A stretch of 7,820 nt of DNA from Bacteroidia bacterium. Lineage in GTDB: Bacteria; Bacteroidota; Bacteroidia; NS11-12g; UBA9320. Positions 1-6,197 of this stretch are shown here, piece by piece (positions within the stretch are counted from its first letter, which is position 1; each line of letters begins with the position of its first letter). A program made the position numbers and the translations under genes. The notes under the pieces were generated by a model, which searched no databases, was not told the origin of the DNA, and saw nothing but the letters and a program-made list of their open reading frames with translations. Location of the stretch: NCBI GenBank assembly GCA_029253325.1, contig JAQWZS010000072.1:1-7820 (forward strand), in the 5' to 3' direction.

Positions 1-1505
1 TGTCCAATTTGATTTAAAAAATTAGCTGTCTGTCCTGTAATACCAAAATTAGGTGGATATTTACTTGTATTGTGAAGCGATACAATAACTAAATCATAGC
101 GACTTGTTAACTCTTTCAATGTTTTGAATTGACTTACCGAGGCACTCTTATTGATACTCTTTGAATCTACGTTACCGAGTTTTTCTAATTCTTTTTGAAA
201 GGAATTAATGGACCCATTTCCTATTGCAATAGACAATACAGATTTGTTTTCATCTTTTCTAATGGGGATAATTGAATTTGTATCGTTGAGGAGACACAGC
301 TCCTGCTCAACTAACTGATAATTAATGAACTTAGCTGACGTATTATTTAAATCCTTGATTACATGATGTTCTGAAATTGGAGTAAACACATCTAATCCCA
401 TTGTATGTTTATAGTTCAAAATTTTATGAACTTTACCCCATACATAATCTTCACTTAACCGACCATCTGTCATAGCTTCTTTAATCAATTTTTTAGCTTT
501 TGGTATGTCTCCAGGGGCCAATAAAATGTCGTTACCCGCCATCAGTGCTTTTAGCTCTAACTCACCGTTGGGATGATATTTTGCTACGCCTTGCATGTTT
601 AAGGCATCTGTAAATGAAAGTCCCCTAAAGCCAAATTCTCTTCTTAACAAGCCATTAATTGCCTTATCTGAAATGCTCATGGCAATATTTTTAGTACTAT
701 CAATCGCCGGAATATACAGATGAGCCGTCATTACTGACATTACACCTTTATCAATCAAATATTCAAATGGCTTAAATTCAACAGACCTTAACCTATCCAT
801 CGAATGATTAATAACAGGCAAATCTTTATGCGAGTCCACATCTGTATCACCATGCCCCGGAAAATGCTTAGCACAGGCAATAATTCCCTCGTCTTGCATC
901 CCCTTTGCATACGCCCATCCTTTTTGACTAACCTTAATGGGGTCTTCACCAAAAGACCGATAATTGATAACAGGGTTATTGGGATTATTATTCACATCAA
1001 TAACAGGAGCAAAATTTACATGGATTCCCATACGTTTACATTGACGACCTACTTCTCTACCCATTTCATAAATGACTTCATCGTCAGCAATACTTCCCAA
1101 CCCCAATTGATATGGATAGGAAATAGTGTTGGATAATCGCATAGCAAGCCCCCATTCACCATCTATCGCAACAAGCATTTTAGTTTTGGACAATGCTTGA
1201 AATCTGTTCGTTAATCTAACTTGTTCTGTAGGGTTTCCTTTGAAAAAAATAACACCTCCTACCTGATGATCGCGAATAGTCTTTTCAACATTAGCTATGT
1301 GTTGTGGTCCATAAGTTGGCCTAACTTCAATCATGAACAATTGTGCTAGTCTTTCATCTACTGTCATAGAGTCAAAGACTGATTCAGCCCAGGTGCTTGT
1401 ATCATTGTATTTTGATGCACGAGGTGGTGCTAGAAGCTGAGCCGCTAATGAAAATGCTATGAAAATAAATGTAAACTTCGACAAAACAATCAGTTTAAGA
1501 CGCAT
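1..1505 (-). CDS. Secreted glycoside hydrolase family 3 protein (beta-N-acetylglucosaminidase type), partial at left edge
   Basis: About 501 codons are present; the 3' end is beyond position 1. The ATG at 1505 is followed by a clear Sec signal peptide (residues 1-23, MRLKLIVLSK then a hydrophobic stretch ending SLAAQ), so the protein should reach the periplasm or outer membrane. A GH3 TIM barrel follows (roughly 35-360) with NagZ-like landmarks: substrate Asp115 in AIDGEWG, Arg183 in NYRSFGEDP, the loop KHFPGHGDTDVDSH (213-226) carrying the Asp224-His226 dyad that serves as general acid/base in NagZ-type enzymes, and the nucleophile Asp300 in SFTDALNMQG. These residues predict retaining cleavage of beta-linked N-acetylglucosamine, for example in peptidoglycan or chitin fragments. 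From about 380 on, a second alpha/beta domain begins, so it is not a short cytoplasmic NagZ. In Bacteroidota such proteins are often near 1000 residues with a C-terminal beta-lactamase-like domain; that part cannot be seen here. Family assignment is firm, natural substrate inferred. Confidence 0.93.
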   Translation of the reverse strand, partial: MRLKLIVLSKFTFIFIAFSLAAQLLAPPRASKYNDTSTWAESVFDSMTVDERLAQLFMIEVRPTYGPQHIANVEKTIRDHQVGGVIFFKGNPTEQVRLTNRFQALSKTKMLVAIDGEWGLAMRLSNTISYPYQLGLGSIADDEVIYEMGREVGRQCKRMGIHVNFAPVIDVNNNPNNPVINYRSFGEDPIKVSQKGWAYAKGMQDEGIIACAKHFPGHGDTDVDSHKDLPVINHSMDRLRSVEFKPFEYLIDKGVMSVMTAHLYIPAIDSTKNIAMSISDKAINGLLRREFGFRGLSFTDALNMQGVAKYHPNGELELKALMAGNDILLAPGDIPKAKKLIKEAMTDGRLSEDYVWGKVHKILNYKHTMGLDVFTPISEHHVIKDLNNTSAKFINYQLVEQELCLLNDTNSIIPIRKDENKSVLSIAIGNGSINSFQKELEKLGNVDSKSINKSASVSQFKTLKELTSRYDLVIVSLHNTSKYPPNFGITGQTANFLNQIG

Positions 1506-1529
1506 AATTAAGTGTCCCACAAAAGAGGT

Positions 1530-1547
1530 GACAATTACTTAATTGTC
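1530..1547. repeat. Second inverted repeat (7-bp arms) upstream of the GH3 gene
   Basis: GACAATT (1530-1536) and AATTGTC (1541-1547) are exact reverse complements with a 4-base loop. It lies just nearer the GH3 gene than the repeat at 1557-1578, in what would be the 5' leader. There is no T-run directly after the stem, so it is not a typical intrinsic terminator. Confidence 0.45.
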
Positions 1548-1556
1548 TGACTCAAA

Positions 1557-1578
1557 ATACGTTTACTTATAAACGTAT
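1557..1578. repeat. Perfect 8-bp inverted repeat between desaturase and GH3 genes
   Basis: ATACGTTT (1557-1564) and AAACGTAT (1571-1578) are exact reverse complements around a 6-base loop. It lies 31 bases beyond the desaturase stop and 52 bases before the GH3 start. It may be a weak terminator for the desaturase transcript, with TTTTG following the stem on the minus strand, or an operator, since it covers the putative -7 box of the GH3 gene. Confidence 0.5.
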
Positions 1579-1598
1579 CTGTTTGATAAATAGTACAA
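1570..1598 (-). promoter_or_regulatory. Possible promoter of the GH3 gene
   Basis: On the minus strand TTG (1598-1596) is followed after 18 bases by TACGTTTA (1577-1570), which fits the Bacteroidota pattern TTG-N17-23-TAnnTTTG except for the last base. It lies 64 bases before the ATG. The -7 part is inside a perfect palindrome (1557-1578). Inference from pattern only. Confidence 0.3.
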
Positions 1599-1608
1599 CT
1601 ACCTGTAT

Positions 1609-2715
1609 TTAGGCGAACTGTGTGCTACCCAATTTTTTGAGAAAAACTAAATGAGATATAAATGCTTCTCTAAATGTTTTAAACTCTTGATAATTTACCC
1701 CATGCTTTCGAGCTGTTTCCTTAACAATCTCATAAAGCTTGGGGTAATGTGCATGAGATATTGTTGGGAACAAATGGTGAATTACTTGAAAATTTAACCC
1801 TCCGCAATACCAGGTTATAATTTTATTCTTGACAGCAAAATCAAATGTGTTGTGTATCTGATGAACGGTCCACTCATCTTTTGTAGTTCCCTCAAATTTA
1901 TCATGATTAGATAAATCAAATTTATCTACCACGTGGGCCATCTGAAATATGACAGACAATATCATTCCAGCTACAAATTCTAATAAAAATACTCCAATAA
2001 TTACCTGCCAAAAAGCAAAATCTAAAATTAAATAAGGCAATATAAACATATAAGAGACATACAATAACTTGAAGAATATGATTGTAAGCACTTCCTTTAT
2101 TTTATCCACTCCTTGTTTTTTATTCAACCCTTTCTTTCTGTATTTCGAATACGCAGATATGTCTGCAAAGAACCAGCCTAGTGTCAAAAAACCATAAAAA
2201 AATGTCCAATAAATATGCTGAAAACGGTGCATCTTTCTACGAGGTGCATCTTTTGTGAATCGGAAAAGTCCTTTACCATTAACATCTTCATCGTGCTCAT
2301 AAATATTGGTATAAGTGTGGTGAAGTTTATTGTGTTGGTTGATCCAATTACTTGAACTCACTCCTAAAAAATCAGCTGTATAGCCAAAAATTTTATTAAC
2401 TAATCTATTTTTTGAAAATGATCCGTGGTTTGCATCATGCATCAAACCCATGCCGATTCCTGCCTTTACAAATCCAAGAAAAATACAAAGCGACCAAATT
2501 AACCAAACAGACCAACCCGAAAATAAAATCAATGCATAAGCACCAAAGAAACTGGCCAATAATATAATTGCCTTAAACTTAAGTGCTCCATTTGCGAACT
2601 TAGAAATATCTGCTTTTCTAAAATAACTCTCAACATTAGCTCTGAGCTCTTTACTAAAATTGCTTCCAGCAGCAGATTTAAACTTAGGTAGTGTAGGTAT
2701 GGTAGTGTTTTTCAT
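1609..2715 (-). CDS. Membrane fatty-acid (acyl-CoA/acyl-lipid) desaturase
   Basis: This 368-residue integral membrane di-iron desaturase introduces a double bond into fatty acyl chains and so adjusts membrane fluidity. All three histidine clusters of the FA_desaturase family are present: HDANH (93-97), HNKLHH (128-133) and QVIHH (310-314). Glutamine in place of the first histidine of the third box is typical of front-end (delta-5/delta-6-like, 'linoleoyl-CoA') desaturases. There is no cytochrome b5 domain, so electrons must come from a separate donor. Hydrophobic segments lie around 48-66, 68-90, 168-185 and 212-258. The frame is open back to an ATG at 2799, but that start would overlap the upstream gene by 40 bases and add residues outside the conserved family region; the ATG at 2715 (MKNTTIPTLPKF) is preferred. 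It follows the OstA-like gene by 44 bases on the same strand. Double-bond position cannot be told from sequence. Confidence 0.93.
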   Translation of the reverse strand: MKNTTIPTLPKFKSAAGSNFSKELRANVESYFRKADISKFANGALKFKAIILLASFFGAYALILFSGWSVWLIWSLCIFLGFVKAGIGMGLMHDANHGSFSKNRLVNKIFGYTADFLGVSSSNWINQHNKLHHTYTNIYEHDEDVNGKGLFRFTKDAPRRKMHRFQHIYWTFFYGFLTLGWFFADISAYSKYRKKGLNKKQGVDKIKEVLTIIFFKLLYVSYMFILPYLILDFAFWQVIIGVFLLEFVAGMILSVIFQMAHVVDKFDLSNHDKFEGTTKDEWTVHQIHNTFDFAVKNKIITWYCGGLNFQVIHHLFPTISHAHYPKLYEIVKETARKHGVNYQEFKTFREAFISHLVFLKKLGSTQFA

Positions 2716-2719
2716 TTTG

Positions 2720-2739
2720 ATAATAATCTTTGTTATTAT
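2720..2739. repeat. A/T-only inverted repeat in the desaturase leader
   Basis: ATAATAA (2720-2726) and TTATTAT (2733-2739) are exact reverse complements around a 6-base loop, ending 4 bases before the ATG at 2715. If transcription starts about 7 bases after the -7 box, the hairpin would form at the very 5' end of the mRNA and next to the start codon. It contains only A-T pairs and is therefore weak. Confidence 0.35.
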
Positions 2740-2743
2740 GGGG

Positions 2744-2751
2744 CAAATGTA
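2744..2751 (-). promoter_or_regulatory. Possible -7 promoter element of the desaturase gene
   Basis: The minus strand reads TACATTTG, a full match to the Bacteroidota TAnnTTTG box, 28 bases upstream of the preferred ATG. No convincing -33 TTG is seen at the right distance. Its position in the gap supports 2715 as the start and suggests the desaturase can be transcribed independently of the OstA-like gene. Confidence 0.4.
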
Positions 2752-2759
2752 ATCAATTA

Positions 2760-4241
2760 CTAAAAATCTATTTTTTGAGGTTTGAGGGCATTCATCCAAT
2801 TAAACCCAGGTACTTTACTTTTTGTTTCAGGAAACTTTTCTAATGGATAAAATATAGCCTTAGGCTGAGCCATAAATTTAATTGATCTTACTCGATTTGA
2901 ATCAAGATTGATTATCATGTTTCCACAAAAAACTTCATTAACTCCAGAATATTGGGTGGAATCCTCTAATGCGTAATAAATACTTTGTGCATTTCCGTCT
3001 ACATAAATTTTATCTAATCGACCCTCATCAAACAATGCCTTTATATATCTACCCGATATTTGATTAAAAAGACCATTCCGATCTTTTTCTATCACCAATC
3101 CTTTGTTAATCACATCCATGTATTCGATGCCCAATTTATTCCTAAAAACAATGATTGTATCCCCCGTAATCTGATTGCTATCTGTCCAAAGAATAGGTTC
3201 TTGAAAGAAACCAATAGAACTATCCGAAAAATTATAGGCAAGAGAATCCGAATAAGCTTGAATGTCTGATTTATACATTCTTACTGAATGAAAAGCCACA
3301 AGAAGTCTTTTCTGATTATTAGTCGTATCTGCATAATCAATAAAGGTATCCGCTCTAAAAAATAAAGAATCTCCATCTATATTTTTGATTGCTCTTGGGT
3401 TTCCTGTAATAAGTGTTTCTTTTTGAAACCTTAGATACTTGCCATACTGACCAAAAATTGACATTTTCTCGGAAGTATCTGTGAAATGGATGTTGCCAAA
3501 CGCTTCACCAAAACCAAGTAACCTCTGATAAATCATACTATCTGCTAAAAGTCGGTTGCTCTTCCCTTCAATATAAGCTCCTTGACTGAATTGCGATATC
3601 TCTGTTTTCGTATTATACCAGCCATAATTACAAAATATGGTGTTTTCTTCACTGTAGATGTAAGTCGGACCCAAAAAAGTAGCAGTTTTTGATATAGTAT
3701 TATACTCTAAGGTATCGCTGGCCATTGTATAATCGGGATTGTTAAGCCTCACACTATCTCTAAAATATAAATCCTTACTTCTTGAAAAATAAGTTCCCCG
3801 TATACTGAACAATTGATCGTCCCCATTATCTATGTGTCCTCCAGATGAATAATACCCAATTTTATTAACCATGTCATAATTTAATTGTTGAGTTGTAAGA
3901 ATCATCTTACCGTCTGAAAGAACGACATCTCTGCTAATATAGGCAAGCCTAGAATCTCCATTATATTCCAAATATTCACCATGGAGATCTAGCGTATCTT
4001 GTTGTCTAATATAGATATTTCCAAATGCCTCAATTTTATTCACTTTATCATAAAATCGAGCACTATCACAATCCATAAACATACTTCCTTGTTTAAACTG
4101 AACATTTCCCTTGCACAATTGATAATCACCTATCTTTTGATCATAGGTTAACTCATCTGCACTTAAGATTTCAATCTTTGTCTGACCAAAACCCATGAGA
4201 TGTACAAGAAAAAGAAAGCTATATAAAAGCGTATATTTCAA
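2760..4241 (-). CDS. OstA-like (LptA-related) periplasmic lipopolysaccharide-transport protein
   Basis: This 493-residue exported protein has a signal peptide (1-20: KYTLLYSFLFLVHLMGFGQ after the initiator, probably cut after the Gln). The mature part starts TKIEILSADELTYD and then repeats short beta-strand units of the kind 'GNVQFKQGSMFMDCDSA', 'AFGNIYIRQQDTLDLHGEYL' and 'RDVVLSDGKMILTTQQLNY'. This is the OstA/LptA beta-jellyroll pattern (OstA_2 type in Bacteroidota), clearest at about 22-170 and continuing more weakly through the protein. LptA-family proteins form the periplasmic bridge that carries LPS to the outer membrane. At this length it is larger than enterobacterial LptA (about 185 residues), but it shows no LptD barrel domain. 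The start must be the TTG at 4241: an in-frame TGA lies two codons upstream, and the first ATG (codon 16) would destroy the signal peptide. It is divergent from tilS and leads into the desaturase gene. The family is sound; the exact role in the Lpt chain is inferred. Confidence 0.85.
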   Translation of the reverse strand: MKYTLLYSFLFLVHLMGFGQTKIEILSADELTYDQKIGDYQLCKGNVQFKQGSMFMDCDSARFYDKVNKIEAFGNIYIRQQDTLDLHGEYLEYNGDSRLAYISRDVVLSDGKMILTTQQLNYDMVNKIGYYSSGGHIDNGDDQLFSIRGTYFSRSKDLYFRDSVRLNNPDYTMASDTLEYNTISKTATFLGPTYIYSEENTIFCNYGWYNTKTEISQFSQGAYIEGKSNRLLADSMIYQRLLGFGEAFGNIHFTDTSEKMSIFGQYGKYLRFQKETLITGNPRAIKNIDGDSLFFRADTFIDYADTTNNQKRLLVAFHSVRMYKSDIQAYSDSLAYNFSDSSIGFFQEPILWTDSNQITGDTIIVFRNKLGIEYMDVINKGLVIEKDRNGLFNQISGRYIKALFDEGRLDKIYVDGNAQSIYYALEDSTQYSGVNEVFCGNMIINLDSNRVRSIKFMAQPKAIFYPLEKFPETKSKVPGFNWMNALKPQKIDF

Positions 4242-4259
4242 AATTCAGCAGTATGACGT

Positions 4260-4267
4260 TATGTTTG
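4260..4267 (+). promoter_or_regulatory. Likely -7 promoter element of tilS
   Basis: TATGTTTG matches TAnnTTTG exactly and ends 22 bases before the GTG start. A near -33 element (TTTC, 4236-4239) lies 20 bases upstream, overlapping the start codon of the divergent OstA-like gene. The position supports 4290 as the tilS start. Confidence 0.45.
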
Positions 4268-4289
4268 TTCCGATTTACTTGCAAACATC

Positions 4290-5612
4290 GTGCTCACTAA
4301 GCTAAAATCATTCATAGAAAAAAATCGACTGTTTAATAAATCAGACCAAATTGGTCTTGCTATAAGTGGTGGTAGGGATTCTGTATGTGCCGCATACATG
4401 CTAAATGAACTAAAAATTTCTTTTTTAATGGTTCACGTCAACTTTGATTTGAGAGGAAAAGAAAGTGAGGATGATCAAAAATTTATTGAACAGCTCTCTG
4501 AAAAATTAACCTACTGTAAAGGAATACAAGCCATTAAAGAAAATGCTAAAGTATACGCAAACAACAATAACTTATCTATTCAAGAAGCGGCAAGAGAGAT
4601 CCGGTATTCTTATTTTGATAAGCTAAAACAATCAAATCATTTTGATAAACTGATAACGGCACACCATCAGAATGATTTGGTAGAAACATTTTTTATCAAC
4701 TTGTATCGCAAATCTGGAATTAATGGATTAAAAAGCATCCCAATAAAAAGAGGATATGTCATTAGACCATTCTTAGCTTTTAGTGCTAATGAAATTCATG
4801 CATATGTCAGTAAAAATTCAATTGAATATCGGGAGGATAGTTCTAATCAAAGCTTTAAGTATTTGAGAAATACGATTAGAAATAAAGTCATTCCGCCAAT
4901 AGTAGAATTTATGCCTCGGTTTTTAGACAACACTGTGCAAAGTATTGATATTCTAAAAGCAGAAAACGATACGCTAGACTACTTATTAAAGAGAGAAATA
5001 AAAAAGATTACAAGCTCAGATTCTGAAAATTTGTATATCACAAAAAAGCAACTTTTAAGTTTTCCACACCCATCTGTTATTTTGTACCGAATACTGGACA
5101 AGTATCTTTTTAATTTCGATCAATGCGAACAAATAATTGCATGTCTTAATGGTATTTCTGGGAAAATTTTCTGCTCTGATACTCACCAACTTGTTGTTGA
5201 TCGAGAACAAATTATTTTAAACATAAAAAACAAAAACTCAATAGAATCTATAACTATTGAAAAAGAAGGTAATTATTCCTTTTCTAATTATTTCATCTCT
5301 TTAAAAAGAATAAATGAGTGGAAATACAGCACAAACAAAAAAGAGGAAATTATTCAGATTCCACCTCATATGTTTCCTCTAACCGTTAGAAACTGGAAAA
5401 GAGGTGATCGATTTACACCTCTAGGAATGAAAGGTTCAAAATTGCTCAGTGATTTTTTTATCGACCAAAAAATCAATGTTTTTAAAAAAAATAAAACACC
5501 CTTACTCTGCTCCAATGACAACGTTTTGTGGGTACTAGGCTATCAAATTTCAGACTTAGTAAAAGTATCTGGAGTCAAAGATGTCTATTGTACATCATTT
5601 AATTTATCATAG
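4290..5612 (+). CDS. tilS: tRNA(Ile)-lysidine synthetase TilS
   Basis: TilS (440 residues) uses ATP and lysine to convert C34 of the CAU-anticodon tRNA-Ile to lysidine, so that it reads AUA and is charged with isoleucine; it is a cytoplasmic, normally essential enzyme. The N-terminal PP-loop ATPase carries SGGRDS at 26-31, VHVNFDLRG at 48-56, QEAAREIRYSYF at 98-109 and TAHHQND at 123-129, followed by VETFFINL. A helical middle part (about 200-300) leads to the TilS C-terminal domain, with RNWKRGDRFTPLGMKG (367-382) and LSDFFIDQK after it. Length is normal for the full-length multi-domain form. The start is a GTG at 4290: upstream in frame there is a TGA at 4254 and no ATG between, while the next ATG (4399) would remove the PP-loop. 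It stands alone in its direction, divergent from the OstA-like gene. Confidence 0.96.
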   Translation: MLTKLKSFIEKNRLFNKSDQIGLAISGGRDSVCAAYMLNELKISFLMVHVNFDLRGKESEDDQKFIEQLSEKLTYCKGIQAIKENAKVYANNNNLSIQEAAREIRYSYFDKLKQSNHFDKLITAHHQNDLVETFFINLYRKSGINGLKSIPIKRGYVIRPFLAFSANEIHAYVSKNSIEYREDSSNQSFKYLRNTIRNKVIPPIVEFMPRFLDNTVQSIDILKAENDTLDYLLKREIKKITSSDSENLYITKKQLLSFPHPSVILYRILDKYLFNFDQCEQIIACLNGISGKIFCSDTHQLVVDREQIILNIKNKNSIESITIEKEGNYSFSNYFISLKRINEWKYSTNKKEEIIQIPPHMFPLTVRNWKRGDRFTPLGMKGSKLLSDFFIDQKINVFKKNKTPLLCSNDNVLWVLGYQISDLVKVSGVKDVYCTSFNLS

Positions 5613-5695
5613 TAACCCATTTTACAAGTGTCTCTTTTTCATTTAACAAGGTTTGAATTAAAAGTCTCTTATCAAAATTAAATCTACCAAAACAC

Positions 5696-5728
5696 TTGCA
5701 ATTACCCGTTGTTTATTGTATATCTTTG
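5696..5728 (+). promoter_or_regulatory. Promoter-like TTG-N22-TATCTTTG before the truncated T9SS gene
   Basis: TTG (5696-5698) and TATCTTTG (5721-5728) match the Bacteroidota -33/-7 consensus at an accepted spacing. The -7 box ends only 7 bases before the ATG at 5736, so the transcript would be leaderless or nearly so. The surrounding non-coding stretch (5613-5735) otherwise holds only A/T-rich sequence with T-runs after tilS and no clear terminator stem. Confidence 0.5.
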
Positions 5729-5735
5729 TAGTATT

Positions 5736-6044
5736 ATGGAAGCGAATATTATAAAGACACATTCCCGTTTATCCTTTTTTTCAAAATCCAGTAAGCTCAA
5801 ATGGATTATAGCCTTCATGCTATTTTTACCAATCGTATTTAGTGCTCAAAAATCTCATGCTACCCACATGATGGGAGCAGATATCGGTGAAATTATGTTT
5901 ATCACCAATGACGTCAACGAAAAATGGGATGGTATGTACAAAGGTGAGCCTGCTCAACAAGATGTGTATGCTTACCAACTCAATGTTACCGCTCTTAACG
6001 ATGAAGTCTATAACTACACCGGTACCATTACACTTATTCGATAA
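5736..6044 (+). CDS. Internally deleted T9SS type B substrate: signal peptide joined to the end of a C-terminal sorting domain
   Basis: This 102-residue frame consists of two halves. Residues 1-~50 are a basic N-terminus, a hydrophobic signal peptide (WIIAFMLFLPIVFSAQKSHA) and THMMGADI, which is how very large Bacteroidota secreted proteins with a type B sorting domain often begin. From GEIMFITNDVNEKWDGMYKG to the final GTITLIR is the second half of the gliding-motility-associated C-terminal domain (CHU_C/type B CTD), whose usual form is 'FNRWGe.iF...D...WDGtykG...Q.DVYvY.l.v...g..y..tGtitLiR'. The expected first half of that domain (a 'PNaFTPNGDG.ND' stretch) and everything normally between the two ends are absent. 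The likely explanation is an in-frame internal deletion of a large gene; an assembly collapse is also possible. The frame is open further back to a TTG at 5709, but the ATG at 5736 is preferred because the promoter box lies between. It may still be made and exported, but a half sorting domain is unlikely to be a working T9SS signal. Confidence 0.75.
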   Translation: MEANIIKTHSRLSFFSKSSKLKWIIAFMLFLPIVFSAQKSHATHMMGADIGEIMFITNDVNEKWDGMYKGEPAQQDVYAYQLNVTALNDEVYNYTGTITLIR

Positions 6045-6051
6045 GTGTAAT
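6027..6051. repeat. Perfect 11-bp inverted repeat spanning a stop codon
   Basis: ATTACACTTAT (6027-6037) and ATAAGTGTAAT (6041-6051) are exact reverse complements around the loop TCG. The left arm encodes the last residues of the truncated T9SS protein; the TAA stop (6042-6044) lies in the right arm. It is the strongest hairpin I found in the window. There is no T-run after it, so whether it ends transcription, protects the mRNA 3' end or marks a rearrangement point is open. Confidence 0.6.
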
Positions 6052-6174
6052 ATGATGCAAGGAATCCTCTCGCTTAAAAGGGGAGATACAATTTTAATCG
6101 AACGACTGGAAGGAACAGACCCATACGACCAAGGTAGGAAAAGGTATCCTTCAGTTAATTTTAAATTAAAATAA
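6052..6174 (+). pseudogene. Small frame resembling the end of a GldM-type C-terminal domain (possible gene remnant)
   Basis: The 40 codons from ATG 6052 read MMQGILSLKRGDTILIERLE, then GTDPYDQGRKRYPSVNFKLK and TAA. From memory, the GldM/PorM C-terminal domain ends with a pattern like 'M..I...kkGd.i.iEnI.a.GPDG..R.L.si.fKlk', and the spacing of the RGD, I-E, P and S-x-x-F-K positions here agrees. GldM is the inner-membrane/periplasmic T9SS motor component. Only the last ~40 residues of such a domain would be present, so this looks like the 3' tail of a lost gene rather than a working protein; an independent short gene 7 bases after the previous stop is the alternative. No ribosome binding site is visible. 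It ends 23 bases before the stop of convergent rho. The similarity is recalled, not computed, so confidence is low. Confidence 0.35.
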
Positions 6175-6197
6175 AAAGTGGATTGATTTTCTATAAT
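6167..6197 (-). terminator. Possible weak terminator after rho
   Basis: Downstream of the rho stop, the minus strand passes through a poor A/T-rich stem (GATT...AATC, 4 bp) and then a T-rich run, CTTTTTATTTTAA. The T-run is clear; the stem is too weak to be sure. The 23-base gap lies between convergent frames, so some termination here would be expected. Confidence 0.2.

Noticed and set aside
804..1136. Plus-strand open frame of 110 codons
   Set aside because: It lies fully opposite the GH3 gene, whose catalytic motifs are intact on the minus strand, and has no recognisable motif or promoter.
2716..2799. N-terminal extension of the desaturase to the ATG at 2799
   Set aside because: It would overlap the OstA-like gene by 40 bases, place a good -7 box inside the gene, and add residues not typical of the family; 2715 is the better start.
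3060..3269. Plus-strand open frame of 69 codons
   Set aside because: It is opposite the OstA-like gene, with no domain signature; a chance antisense frame.
5625..5698. CAAGTGT (5625-5631) and ACACTTG (5692-5698) as a long-range stem after tilS
   Set aside because: The arms are only 7 bp and 60 bases apart with no further pairing; expected by chance in an A/T-rich spacer.
5887..6051. Plus-strand frame from 5887, in a different frame from the T9SS remnant
   Set aside because: Up to about 6045 it is a shadow of the sorting-domain coding frame, and its codons there give an unlikely protein. Only the part after 6052 was kept, as a possible remnant.
6150..6172. TTAATT/AATTAA palindromic stretch before the rho stop
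   Set aside because: Pure A/T runs with almost no loop; too simple to call a structure.
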